Assembly: GCF_001467025.1 (NCBI RefSeq)
Contig: NZ_LNXV01000003.1
Location: forward strand, 62,001 to 126,000
Direction of reading: 5' to 3'
DNA from: Legionella brunensis
GTDB lineage: Bacteria > Pseudomonadota > Gammaproteobacteria > Legionellales > Legionellaceae
Length of the DNA stretch: 64,000 nucleotides
Numbering within the stretch: the stretch's first letter is position 1; each line of letters starts with the position of its first letter. A model generated the notes under the pieces. The model was not told the DNA's origin. It ran no database searches and saw nothing but the letters and a program-made list of their open reading frames with translations. The translations under genes were made by a program, and so were the position numbers. This document shows, piece by piece, positions 53,215 to 61,118 of the stretch.

Positions 53215-55385
53215 GATAAGTCCATGGGATCAATGTCCACATTCCAGCGAACATGGTTATTTAATTTTCTTATTGTTAACCACTCTCTAAGTTGCGTCAA
53301 TTGTGCTTGCAGCATTTTACGTGAAGGGGATTTAAGGAGTAATTGCATGCGGTGTTGATTTACTTTGCGTGCCAGTGGCGCAGGAGCTGGTCCTAAAGTG
53401 GTCACACCATTCATTAATAATTGTTCTTTTAGAGTATGTAGAAAATGCAATACTTTAGTAGCCGATTTATCTTGAGCGCGAATGAGCGCCAAAAAATGGT
53501 AAGGAGGGAATTCTGCTTGTTTCCTTAAGGTCAGTAAATTTTGCGCAAAAGAATCATAACCTTCTTGAATCAGCAAGTTAAGAAGGGGGTGATGGGGCAA
53601 ATGAGTTTGAATCACTACTTGACCGGGGTGCTCTGCACGTCCTGCTCGTCCAGAAACCTGCGTTAATAGTTGTCCTAAACGCTCAAGAGCACGAAAATCT
53701 TGATTATAAAAACCAGCATCTGTATCAAGAACAACCACCAAGGTTAGCCTCGGAAAATGATGTCCTTTAGCTAACATTTGTGTGCCAACAATTAATTGTG
53801 CATCACCTCGGTTAATACTTTCCAAATGATTGGCAAGGGCATTTTTTTTCTGAACTTCATCACGGTCAATGCGCAAAAGCTTTGTATTAGGGAAATATTG
53901 GCTTAAATATTCATGAATGCGTTGTGTGCCTGCACCAATAGGTAGTAGTTCTGTATTTTGACAAGCTTTACATCGCGAAGGAATGCTTGTAGTACGGCCA
54001 CAATGATGACAGATGAGGCGACCTAATTGGCGATGTAATGTAAGATGACTGTCACAGGCTGTACAGTCAGCCATCCAGCCACAATGGTGGCATAGTAGCA
54101 CCGGCGCAAATCCACGGCGATTTATAAAAACCATCACCTGGTTATTCTGTTGCAGGTGTTCTGCAATAATTTTTAATGTCTGCGGGGCTAAACCCTGCTG
54201 TAAGGGCGTATTGCGAATATCAATGATTTGATAGTGCAAAGGAGAGGTTGTTAGTGCTCTTTGATTTAAGCGCAAAAGAGTATATTTGTTCTGTTCGCAG
54301 TTGTGCAAACTTTCAAGACTTGGGGTGGCTGAGCCTAAAATGATAGGGATTTTTATCATATGCGCGCGAATTAACGCTGTATCTCTCGCGGAGTAGCGCA
54401 CTCCCTCCATTTGTTTCAGAGAGGCATCATGTTCTTCATCAATAACAATTAAACCAAGGGCAGGCATGGGAGTGAAGACAGCGGTTCGGGTACCAATCAC
54501 TAATTTTACCCAATTATCTTTTGCCAATTGCCAGGCAAATTGCCGTTCAGTTTCATTCAGGTTGGAATGAATGACAACCATGGGTTCGGCAAATCGTGCA
54601 GTAAAACGAGAAAGTAATTGTGGGGTCAGGCCAATTTCAGGCACTAGTACAAGGACTTGTTTCCCTTGCGCTAAAACTTGTGCGATTACTTGCAGATAAA
54701 CTTCGGTTTTTCCGCTTCCTGTGATGCCATGTAATAAAAAGCAATGATAGTCATTTAAATGATTCGCTATTGTTTGTACGGCAACTTCTTGTTCATGATT
54801 TAAAGCTAAGGGTGAGCTTATTGTTTTATTTTCCCGAGTGGGAAGCTCAATTTCCTGAGTTAGATTGAGAATGTTTAGCGCTAAAAGATTGGATAATTGC
54901 GAGTGGCTAAAGCCCTCTTGAGTTAAGATTTTTTTGCTAACAGGTTTGTTCTGTTGTTTGACAAAATCAATTAGAGCACGTTGCTTATGCGCTCTTGCAC
55001 CAACTAATTGGTAAGCATCATCAACAGACATTATTAGATGGAAATAATCGCTCAGCGGTAATTGACAGGGATTACCTAAGCGATAGTTTTTGGGTAGGGC
55101 TAAGGGAATGACTTCTGACAAGGGTGTTTGATAATAGTGAGCTACCCACAGGCATAAATCCAGCATTGTTGACGTTAGTATAGGCTCTTCATCGACAATT
55201 GAGGTGATCATTTTAAGCTCATGGTGCATTGGCATCATTTGTTTGCCAATGACAAAGCCTAGTCGCGTTTGTTTGCGAAATGGCACCCATACTCGTGCAC
55301 CAATGCATGGATGTTGAGAAGAAGTTTGGTAGTCAAAAAAATCACGGTAAGTATTGGGGATGCAAATTTTATAGATAGTATCCAT
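53211..55385 (-). CDS. priA: Primosomal replication-restart helicase PriA
   Basis: 3'-5' helicase that reloads the replisome at stalled forks. The 724-aa protein has an N-terminal fork-binding domain (ARVWVPFRKQTRLGFVIG), Walker A GITGSGKTEVY, the DEEH box in VIDEEHDASLKQ, LGSATPSLES, and the zinc-binding cysteines in CHHCGWMADCTACDSHLTLH and CHHCGRTTSIPSRCKAC. The C-terminal helicase motifs GTQMLAKGHHFPRL and SGRAGRAEHPGQV are intact. Confidence 0.97.
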   Translation of the reverse strand: MDTIYKICIPNTYRDFFDYQTSSQHPCIGARVWVPFRKQTRLGFVIGKQMMPMHHELKMITSIVDEEPILTSTMLDLCLWVAHYYQTPLSEVIPLALPKNYRLGNPCQLPLSDYFHLIMSVDDAYQLVGARAHKQRALIDFVKQQNKPVSKKILTQEGFSHSQLSNLLALNILNLTQEIELPTRENKTISSPLALNHEQEVAVQTIANHLNDYHCFLLHGITGSGKTEVYLQVIAQVLAQGKQVLVLVPEIGLTPQLLSRFTARFAEPMVVIHSNLNETERQFAWQLAKDNWVKLVIGTRTAVFTPMPALGLIVIDEEHDASLKQMEGVRYSARDTALIRAHMIKIPIILGSATPSLESLHNCEQNKYTLLRLNQRALTTSPLHYQIIDIRNTPLQQGLAPQTLKIIAEHLQQNNQVMVFINRRGFAPVLLCHHCGWMADCTACDSHLTLHRQLGRLICHHCGRTTSIPSRCKACQNTELLPIGAGTQRIHEYLSQYFPNTKLLRIDRDEVQKKNALANHLESINRGDAQLIVGTQMLAKGHHFPRLTLVVVLDTDAGFYNQDFRALERLGQLLTQVSGRAGRAEHPGQVVIQTHLPHHPLLNLLIQEGYDSFAQNLLTLRKQAEFPPYHFLALIRAQDKSATKVLHFLHTLKEQLLMNGVTTLGPAPAPLARKVNQHRMQLLLKSPSRKMLQAQLTQLREWLTIRKLNNHVRWNVDIDPMDLS

Positions 55386-55419
55386 TAGACTCCCACTAAC
55401 CTGAGAAAATGTCTACTCA

Positions 55420-55917
55420 TTATCGTCGTTGCCACTCATGGCTAGCAGATTGGCCAGGGGCTGAAAACACTTTTACGACCACTTTTTCAATACGGTGCTT
55501 GTCCAGCTCCTGCGTGTCTTTAATTAATTCCTGTACAAACCAACGTGACAATTCTTCGACGGTAATATTAGTCAAAGGCATGAGTGTTACATCTTCTTTC
55601 AGGAAAGGGATTTTCTTTTTATTAAAAGTAAAATAGTAATATTCATCGTCCTCTGCCATTTGTAGAAAAGGGGAGAATTGCGGCATAAGAAATGTCTGAT
55701 TTAAATAACGACATAATTTATGAATCCGTTCTTTATAATAACGATAATCAAAGGTCATACCATTTTCTTCAACCCAGGTTGTTAGCGCTAAATAGACAGC
55801 ATACATGTGGCCATGCAGTGGTTCACGCTCAGTGGCAGAAAAAATGGTAGTGTGGCCTGCGGAAAATTTCATGGATTCTTTTTGCAGTTCCACCGTCGTT
55901 AAATATTTTTTCATCAT
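55420..55917 (-). CDS. PTPS/QueD-fold protein lacking the catalytic cysteine
   Basis: A 165-aa T-fold protein of the 6-pyruvoyltetrahydropterin synthase / QueD family (COG0720). The zinc histidines are present: FSAGHTT and LHGHMY. Two usual active-site features are altered. The Cys before HGH is missing, and Glu stands in an ExxHGH spacing (EPLHGH). The C-terminal segment that normally carries the pterin-anchoring Glu-Thr reads VFSAPGQSASHEW. It is unlikely to be ordinary QueD; a PTPS-III-like or new pterin role is possible. It overlaps the upstream COG1565 methyltransferase gene by four bases and lies near folM, suggesting a pterin function. Confidence 0.85.
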   Translation of the reverse strand: MMKKYLTTVELQKESMKFSAGHTTIFSATEREPLHGHMYAVYLALTTWVEENGMTFDYRYYKERIHKLCRYLNQTFLMPQFSPFLQMAEDDEYYYFTFNKKKIPFLKEDVTLMPLTNITVEELSRWFVQELIKDTQELDKHRIEKVVVKVFSAPGQSASHEWQRR

Positions 55918-57029
55918 AAACTCGCTCGTTTATCCTGCAATTGAAAGCCAAGTAAGGGTATTTCCATATTCTTGCTTAAGGCAATGACTTTAAACAATTC
56001 GCCCATTTCGCTAGGTTGTAGCAGTTGTTTAGCGGCCTGTTGGGCTTTAATGCGAAGTGGTTCGTCATCATCCAGTTCTGCTAACAAGCTTAACAAACCA
56101 TTCGCTAGCAAAAAAGAGGCTTGGTTGGTATAGCCTGCGATATGAAAGCCCGCATGATGTCCTGCTTCTGCGACATGAGTAAAGTCAACATGCGCAGTAA
56201 TATCTTGTTCACCTGGATGAATTAAGGGATTCGTGTGGGCGCGGTGCTGATAATGACACATTAAAGTACCTGTGCCCCTGTCGGCATGATAATACTCATG
56301 TCTTGGGAAACCATAATCAATTAAAAACATGACCCCTTGTTCAAGCATGTCTGCGCATTGTTTAATCCAATCGTCAATAAACAGATTGGCTTCTGAGAGA
56401 TAGGGAACAAGATCTTTAGGTAAAATTTCTTGTACATGTTTTAGTAGTCGCGGATTCGTGCAGGGTTTAAATGTTTCTTCTAACTCATTGTCAGAATTTA
56501 ACGATACATAACTTTCCAGTAATCCTTGCTCTGTCTGCAAAAAACGATGCACGGGCATAGCGTCAAGGACTTCATTCGCAATAATGATTCCTTTAAATGG
56601 TTTTTGGGGCCAGCGGTCTAGCCATTTTATACGCGCATTTAGATGGGGAATTTTTTCTTGAATAAAGGCTTGTTGTCGCTGCCTTAGGTTACTGCTGACT
56701 TCCAAAATGTAATAAGCTTGGGGAAGACAATCTAGATGTTCAAGCTGCAGTAAGATATCGACACAAAGACGACCTGAACCGGCACCAAATTCAAAGAGAA
56801 TAGGGGCTTCAATATGGGGCATTAACTGTTGGCACTGATTAGCAAGCGTTTTACCAAATAGGGGTGTTAATTCAGGAGCTGTAATAAAATCGCCATGCAT
56901 ACCGAATTTTTGTAGGCCAGCACTATAATAGCCAAAAAGAGGGTTATATAGGGCTTGTTGCATGAAATCAACGAAAGGCATATCACCTTGTTGTTGAATT
57001 TGTTCACGTATCAGAGAGAATAGATCCAT
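55914..57029 (-). CDS. COG1565 SAM-dependent methyltransferase (MidA/NDUFAF7-like)
   Basis: A 371-aa protein of the family that includes mitochondrial NDUFAF7, an arginine methyltransferase for a complex I subunit. Family marks are MPFVDFMQQALYNPLFGYYS, FGMHGDFITAPELTPLFG, the SAM loop EFGAGSGRLCVDIL and NEVLDAMPVHRF. The bacterial substrate is unknown. The start MDLFSLIREQI was preferred; ATGs further upstream exist but approach the divergent folM start. It is cotranscribed with the PTPS-like gene. Confidence 0.88.
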   Translation of the reverse strand: MDLFSLIREQIQQQGDMPFVDFMQQALYNPLFGYYSAGLQKFGMHGDFITAPELTPLFGKTLANQCQQLMPHIEAPILFEFGAGSGRLCVDILLQLEHLDCLPQAYYILEVSSNLRQRQQAFIQEKIPHLNARIKWLDRWPQKPFKGIIIANEVLDAMPVHRFLQTEQGLLESYVSLNSDNELEETFKPCTNPRLLKHVQEILPKDLVPYLSEANLFIDDWIKQCADMLEQGVMFLIDYGFPRHEYYHADRGTGTLMCHYQHRAHTNPLIHPGEQDITAHVDFTHVAEAGHHAGFHIAGYTNQASFLLANGLLSLLAELDDDEPLRIKAQQAAKQLLQPSEMGELFKVIALSKNMEIPLLGFQLQDKRASL

Positions 57030-57062
57030 AGCCGGCAAATTAATAAAAATGGGGAACATACC

Positions 57063-57815
57063 TTGAATCAAGCTAACAAACAAGCAGAAAAAGTAGCCTT
57101 AGTCACTGGCGCTGCAAGACGAATAGGGGCTGCTATTGTTAACCAACTGCACCAAGCTAATTTTAAAGTAGTTATCCATTGTCATCAATCTTTTATGGAT
57201 GCAGAAGTACTTGCAAAAACATTAAATGCACAACGAAGAGGCAGTGTTCACATTGTGCGCCAAGACTTAACGAGACCAGAGGCTGCCAATGAGATTATTT
57301 CTGCCACGTTAAATTGGGCACAACAGTTAGATTTGTTAGTCAATAATGCCTCTATTTTTACTCGTACTGATTTGAGGATGATTGATGAAGCGGCTTGGGA
57401 TGCTTTATTCAATATCAATGTTAAACTTCCTTTTTTCTTAAGCTTGGCAGCCCGGCCTTATTTAGCCATGCAGCAAGGTGCTATTATTAATCTTGTTGAT
57501 ATCCATGCCGAGAAGCCGCTAAAGGAATATTCAGCCTATTGCCAAACTAAGGCTGCTCTCGTGATGCAGACTAAGTCATTAGCTAGAGAATTTGCACCAG
57601 CAATTCGTGTGAATGCAATAGCTCCTGGAGCTATTGTTTGGCCTGAACATGACAATACTCTAAATTCAGAAATACAACAAAAAATCATTGCTAAAACACC
57701 ACTAAAGCGTCACGGAAATCCCGGATTTATTGCGCAAGCAGTATTGGCTTTGGTACAAAATCCTTTTATCACTGGTCAAATTTTAAACGTGGATGGCGGG
57801 CGCAGCATTCTATGA
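57063..57815 (+). CDS. folM: Pteridine reductase / dihydromonapterin reductase FolM
   Basis: Short-chain dehydrogenase of 250 aa. VTGAARRIGAAI carries the TGxxxRxG NADPH-binding form typical of pteridine reductases. DLLVNNASIFTR is the NNAS motif; the catalytic Asp-Tyr-Lys set lies in LVDIHAEKPLKEYSAYCQTKAAL, with aspartate where most family members have serine, as in PTR1 and FolM. It reduces dihydromonapterin or dihydrofolate. Start is a TTG after AATGGGGAA; no ATG in frame is available. Divergent from the methyltransferase-PTPS pair. Confidence 0.9.
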   Translation: MNQANKQAEKVALVTGAARRIGAAIVNQLHQANFKVVIHCHQSFMDAEVLAKTLNAQRRGSVHIVRQDLTRPEAANEIISATLNWAQQLDLLVNNASIFTRTDLRMIDEAAWDALFNINVKLPFFLSLAARPYLAMQQGAIINLVDIHAEKPLKEYSAYCQTKAALVMQTKSLAREFAPAIRVNAIAPGAIVWPEHDNTLNSEIQQKIIAKTPLKRHGNPGFIAQAVLALVQNPFITGQILNVDGGRSIL

Positions 57816-58194
57816 TTGGTAAGTACTTGAGCATTCAATTAGCACGCTTAATTTACACTAGGTTTGACAGCCTATGCACAATTTTATCCACAGATTTTGT
57901 GGATAAATAAGTTGGTATAAAATTGATTAATTTGGCTTTAAAGTCAGTTGGGTCAAGGGATGAGAAAATAAAAAAATGAGTGCCTAGAGAATGAGAAAGG
58001 GAAGAAGAAAAAATTATCCACAGGGTGTGTTATCGTAAAAAAACCTGTAGGGTCTGACATAATATCTAAATAAATTCTAAAAAAATAGTCTTGACATAAC
58101 AATTTTTCAAATTAAATTTCATGTATAACGCAGAAGTCTATTGTAAAGTTAATTCCACCTATTTAGATGGATTTAACTTGTATTAGCTAATTTT
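57816..58194. other. AT-rich intergenic region with DnaA boxes
   Basis: About 380 bp between folM and a convergent dus gene. It contains three perfect 9-mers TTATCCACA (57884-57892 plus, 57898-57906 minus, 58014-58022 plus) and one near match, CTATGCACA (57872-57880). The first two perfect boxes face each other 5 bp apart. A very AT-rich tract lies at about 58060-58140. A sigma-70-like TTGACA (58091-58096) with TAAATT (58113-58118) is also present on the plus strand. It could be a replication-initiation or DnaA-regulatory region. Confidence 0.6.
57872..58022. promoter_or_regulatory. Cluster of DnaA boxes
   Basis: Three exact TTATCCACA boxes and one single-mismatch box fall within 150 bp, two of them as a tight inverted pair. 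The consensus for strong DnaA sites is TTATNCACA. Chance occurrence of three exact copies in so short a stretch is improbable, so DnaA binding is likely; origin function is not shown. Confidence 0.7.
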
Positions 58195-59160
58195 TCAGCA
58201 AGGAGCTAAGTCTAATTTTTTTAAGCTGTGTTCAATATCTGCAAGGTTATCAAGGGCATAAAAAGTTTGTAATTGCCCCTCATTAATTCTGTTTTTAAAA
58301 TAATAGCGAAACAGTGACTTACTCTGGAGCATTGCTTTGAAATCATTTTCCAGTTTTGCAAGGTCTGTTACATGATGCAAGAAGGTTGCTTTGAGTTTAT
58401 CGTCCTCCATGTGTATTTCACTATTGCTTAATAGATTTTCATAAAGCCAAGGTTTCCCAGTCCCTGCCCGACTAATCATGTAGCCATCACAACCGGTTAT
58501 CGCAATCGTTTGCATAAGACTTTGTCTATCACAGATGTCACCATTGGCAATGACAGGGATAGTGACCGCTCGTTTTATGTGCGCAATTTGTTGCAAATCA
58601 CAGGGTTGGTCATAATCGACTGACCAATGTCTGCCATGCACAACAAGAGCATTAATCCCAGCCTCTTCCAACATCCTTACTAAACTTAGATCCGCATCAT
58701 GACCGTGAATGCGAATTTTCACTGTGAGTGGAATGCTGATAGCTTGCCGAATGGCTGTAACAATCTTCATGAGACGTTGAGGTTCTTCAAGTAGGGCGCT
58801 TCCAGCCCCTTTTTTTCGAATTTTGGTTTTAGGACAGCCACAATTGACATCAATTAAATCAGCGCCAATGCTCTCAAGACGTGCGGCTGCTGTTGCCATG
58901 ATTTGAGGATCAGCACCGGCTATCTGATAACAGAGAAACTTTTCTTCAGGCGAGCGAAAAAGATAACGTGAATTGTGGGTATGTTTGTATAATACATCGT
59001 GAGCAGAGGTCATTTCGCTGACACAGTAGGCAGGTGCGATGTGTTTTATAAATAATTTGCGAAAAGGAGCGCAACTAAAACCCGCTAAAGGACCTTGAAT
59101 TAAGCGATTGGTTAAACGTAAGGAGCCAATGTTTAAAGGGCTGTTGAGGAAGCTCTGCAT
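58195..59160 (-). CDS. tRNA-dihydrouridine synthase (Dus family)
   Basis: FMN enzyme that reduces uridine to dihydrouridine in tRNA. The 321-aa protein has the TIM barrel with LIQGPLAGFSCAPFR, CVSEMTSAHD, CYQIAGADPQIM, the catalytic cysteine in VNCGCP followed by KGAGSALLEEP, LTVKIRIHG, and VIANGDICD. The arrangement is nearer DusB than DusA, but NCGCP is more DusC-like and it could be either. A short helical domain closes the protein. Confidence 0.88.
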   Translation of the reverse strand: MQSFLNSPLNIGSLRLTNRLIQGPLAGFSCAPFRKLFIKHIAPAYCVSEMTSAHDVLYKHTHNSRYLFRSPEEKFLCYQIAGADPQIMATAAARLESIGADLIDVNCGCPKTKIRKKGAGSALLEEPQRLMKIVTAIRQAISIPLTVKIRIHGHDADLSLVRMLEEAGINALVVHGRHWSVDYDQPCDLQQIAHIKRAVTIPVIANGDICDRQSLMQTIAITGCDGYMISRAGTGKPWLYENLLSNSEIHMEDDKLKATFLHHVTDLAKLENDFKAMLQSKSLFRYYFKNRINEGQLQTFYALDNLADIEHSLKKLDLAPC

Positions 59161-59290
59161 GATATGAAATGAATGATGAAACAGGCTTTAAATAGTTTGT
59201 TGTATTATACCCCAATATGATAACCATTTGGGAGCCGATAGTTGCTTTTTAACACAACTCGGTAAAACTAATTGAGTGAGTTTAAGAATA

Positions 59291-59731
59291 ATGGATAAAA
59301 AAAATCTTTCCCCACTGGAGTTATTAAAAATAGCTACGGAGCATGCTTATTGCGCACAACACTTATTGCATAATAATGCCGAGGTTGCTGGAATGAGACA
59401 TGAAATTAGTGATGCTTTAGCACCGATTACCTCATTAATGTATACGGCTTTTGAATTAACTTTGAAAGCTTATCTTCTTCATGAACACAAAAAAATAAAT
59501 CAACCGCTAAGGCTAATGGAGTTAGTTGAACTCAATAGTGATTTAGAGATATCTAATCAAGATAGACAAATGATTAAAACATTAGCGAAGTCCCAAGCCT
59601 TTCGTAAAGGACTTGATTATGAGCTTTGGGAGGACAGACAGCATTTTCAAGTTTTTTGTTCTGAGATTCTCGCAGTTTATGAGCGCCTACAGCATTTAAT
59701 GCCTATCGAATTACATCCTCACTATCAGTAA
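59291..59731 (+). CDS. Small helical protein, possibly HEPN-like
   Basis: A 146-aa helical protein not firmly recognised. The pattern LELLKIATEHAYCAQHLL, then ITSLMYTAFELTLKAYLLHEHKK and a later helix resembles HEPN-type four-helix bundles, but the catalytic RxxxxH motif of HEPN RNases is not evident. No antitoxin-like partner adjoins. The ATG is preferred; an in-frame GTG lies five codons upstream. Confidence 0.7.
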   Translation: MDKKNLSPLELLKIATEHAYCAQHLLHNNAEVAGMRHEISDALAPITSLMYTAFELTLKAYLLHEHKKINQPLRLMELVELNSDLEISNQDRQMIKTLAKSQAFRKGLDYELWEDRQHFQVFCSEILAVYERLQHLMPIELHPHYQ

Positions 59732-59974
59732 GTCTATTTATTGTTCACTGTTTTGTCGTCCTATGGGACGACACCTAATGATAATATTTGAGTCATGAGA
59801 TTGAACTGTTTCTTGAAATTTGCTAGCTTAGCCGGGCGGAATTTTCTGTTAAAATATCAATCCGTAAATACGGTTTATTAATCTACTTAGAGTCAAAAAA
59901 AGTAAATATAGAAGTGATTATTGATAAACAGTCTCTAGTCAAGCTTGTAAATCGTGAACCAGGAAATCCTATTT

Positions 59975-61045
59975 ATGTCGTTTAAAAATTATCCAGTATT
60001 GATTATTCCTGCTTACAATCCTGATCAAAGACTCATTCAGCTATTAAAAGAACATAAAGAGCTTTTTGGTGAGCAGGAATGTATCATTGTTAATGACGGG
60101 TCTCATGCAGAATCATTGACAATTTTTAAACAACTGGAAATGCAGGGCTATAAGGTTTTGCACCATGAGCAAAATCAAGGCAAGGGAGCGGCCCTTAAAA
60201 CAGCAATGAATTACTACTTAGCTTTTTTTTCTGAGGCAACTCCTGGAGTAATTACTGCCGATGCGGATGGTCAGCATAGTGTACGCGATATTATTCATTT
60301 AAGTAAAAAGTTCCATGAGACACCTGAAAAGTTGTATTTGGGAGTTCGTCAAATTGCCAGGGGTGATATTCCTCTACGCAGTAGAGTTGGCAATGTGCTC
60401 ACAAAATTTCTCTTTAATTTTCTCACTAGAAGTCGTATCAAAGATACACAAACCGGTCTTAGAGGCATTCCTACACAGCTAATAAGAGCGTTAGTCAAGA
60501 CGTCAACAACGCGATATGAGTTTGAATTTGAAATGTTTTTTGTTGCTAAGAAACAGCATGTTCAGATTGAACAACTTGCAATTGAAACGATTTACATCGA
60601 TAACAATAAGGGGTCTCATTTTAATCCCCTGCTGGATTCTTTAAGAATTTATTTTATCTTTTTGCGGTTTTGTTCGGTGGCAATTTTTTCTTTTCTGCTT
60701 GATTTTAGCTTATTTTCTATTTTCTTTTGGGGATGCAATCAGTTGGCCTTGGCGGTTTTGGGGGCCAGATTAATTTCTGCACCGGTAAATTTTATTCTCA
60801 ACAAAAAGATATCGTTTAAATCTCAAAAGAAGGTTTTATTGTCTGCAATACAATACTTTATTTTGGTTGCAATAATGGGGATATCTTCTTTTTATGTGAT
60901 GAACTTGATTCAGTATATCGGTGTTAATATCTATTTCAGTAAAGCGCTGGCTGAGTTGTTAATATTTTTAGCTAACTTTTTTATTCAGTATCTCATTATT
61001 TTTACCAAGCGCTCAAATTTTGTAGGCATCAATCCTTCGGCGTGA
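59975..61045 (+). CDS. GT2 glycosyltransferase fused to a GtrA membrane domain
   Basis: A 356-aa protein. Residues 1-225 are a GT2 domain of the dolichol-phosphate-mannose-synthase type: LIIPAYNPDQ, IIVNDGS, ITADADGQHS (DxD) and DTQTGLRGIP. From about residue 225 to the end are four membrane helices of the GtrA type. GtrA proteins are thought to flip polyprenyl-phosphate-linked sugars, so the fusion may make and translocate a lipid-linked sugar for envelope glycan decoration (inference). AGGAAA precedes the chosen ATG; an upstream GTG is less likely. Confidence 0.9.
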   Translation: MSFKNYPVLIIPAYNPDQRLIQLLKEHKELFGEQECIIVNDGSHAESLTIFKQLEMQGYKVLHHEQNQGKGAALKTAMNYYLAFFSEATPGVITADADGQHSVRDIIHLSKKFHETPEKLYLGVRQIARGDIPLRSRVGNVLTKFLFNFLTRSRIKDTQTGLRGIPTQLIRALVKTSTTRYEFEFEMFFVAKKQHVQIEQLAIETIYIDNNKGSHFNPLLDSLRIYFIFLRFCSVAIFSFLLDFSLFSIFFWGCNQLALAVLGARLISAPVNFILNKKISFKSQKKVLLSAIQYFILVAIMGISSFYVMNLIQYIGVNIYFSKALAELLIFLANFFIQYLIIFTKRSNFVGINPSA

Positions 61046-61118
61046 ATTTTTGAGATTTATAGCGTCACCATACAAAAATTAGAGCATGTTTCTGTTAAGT
61101 TTTATGCTTGCTAAAACC

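Noticed and set aside
55409-55636. A plus-strand frame over the PTPS-like gene.
   Set aside because: It is a shadow of the minus-strand gene, which has clear family motifs.
59291-59731. A HEPN-MNT type toxin-antitoxin system.
   Set aside because: No nucleotidyltransferase partner adjoins and the HEPN RxxxxH motif is not evident.
59755-59772. A GTCGTCC/GGACGAC hairpin as a terminator of the small helical-protein gene.
   Set aside because: The stem is only 7 bp with no T-tract on either strand.
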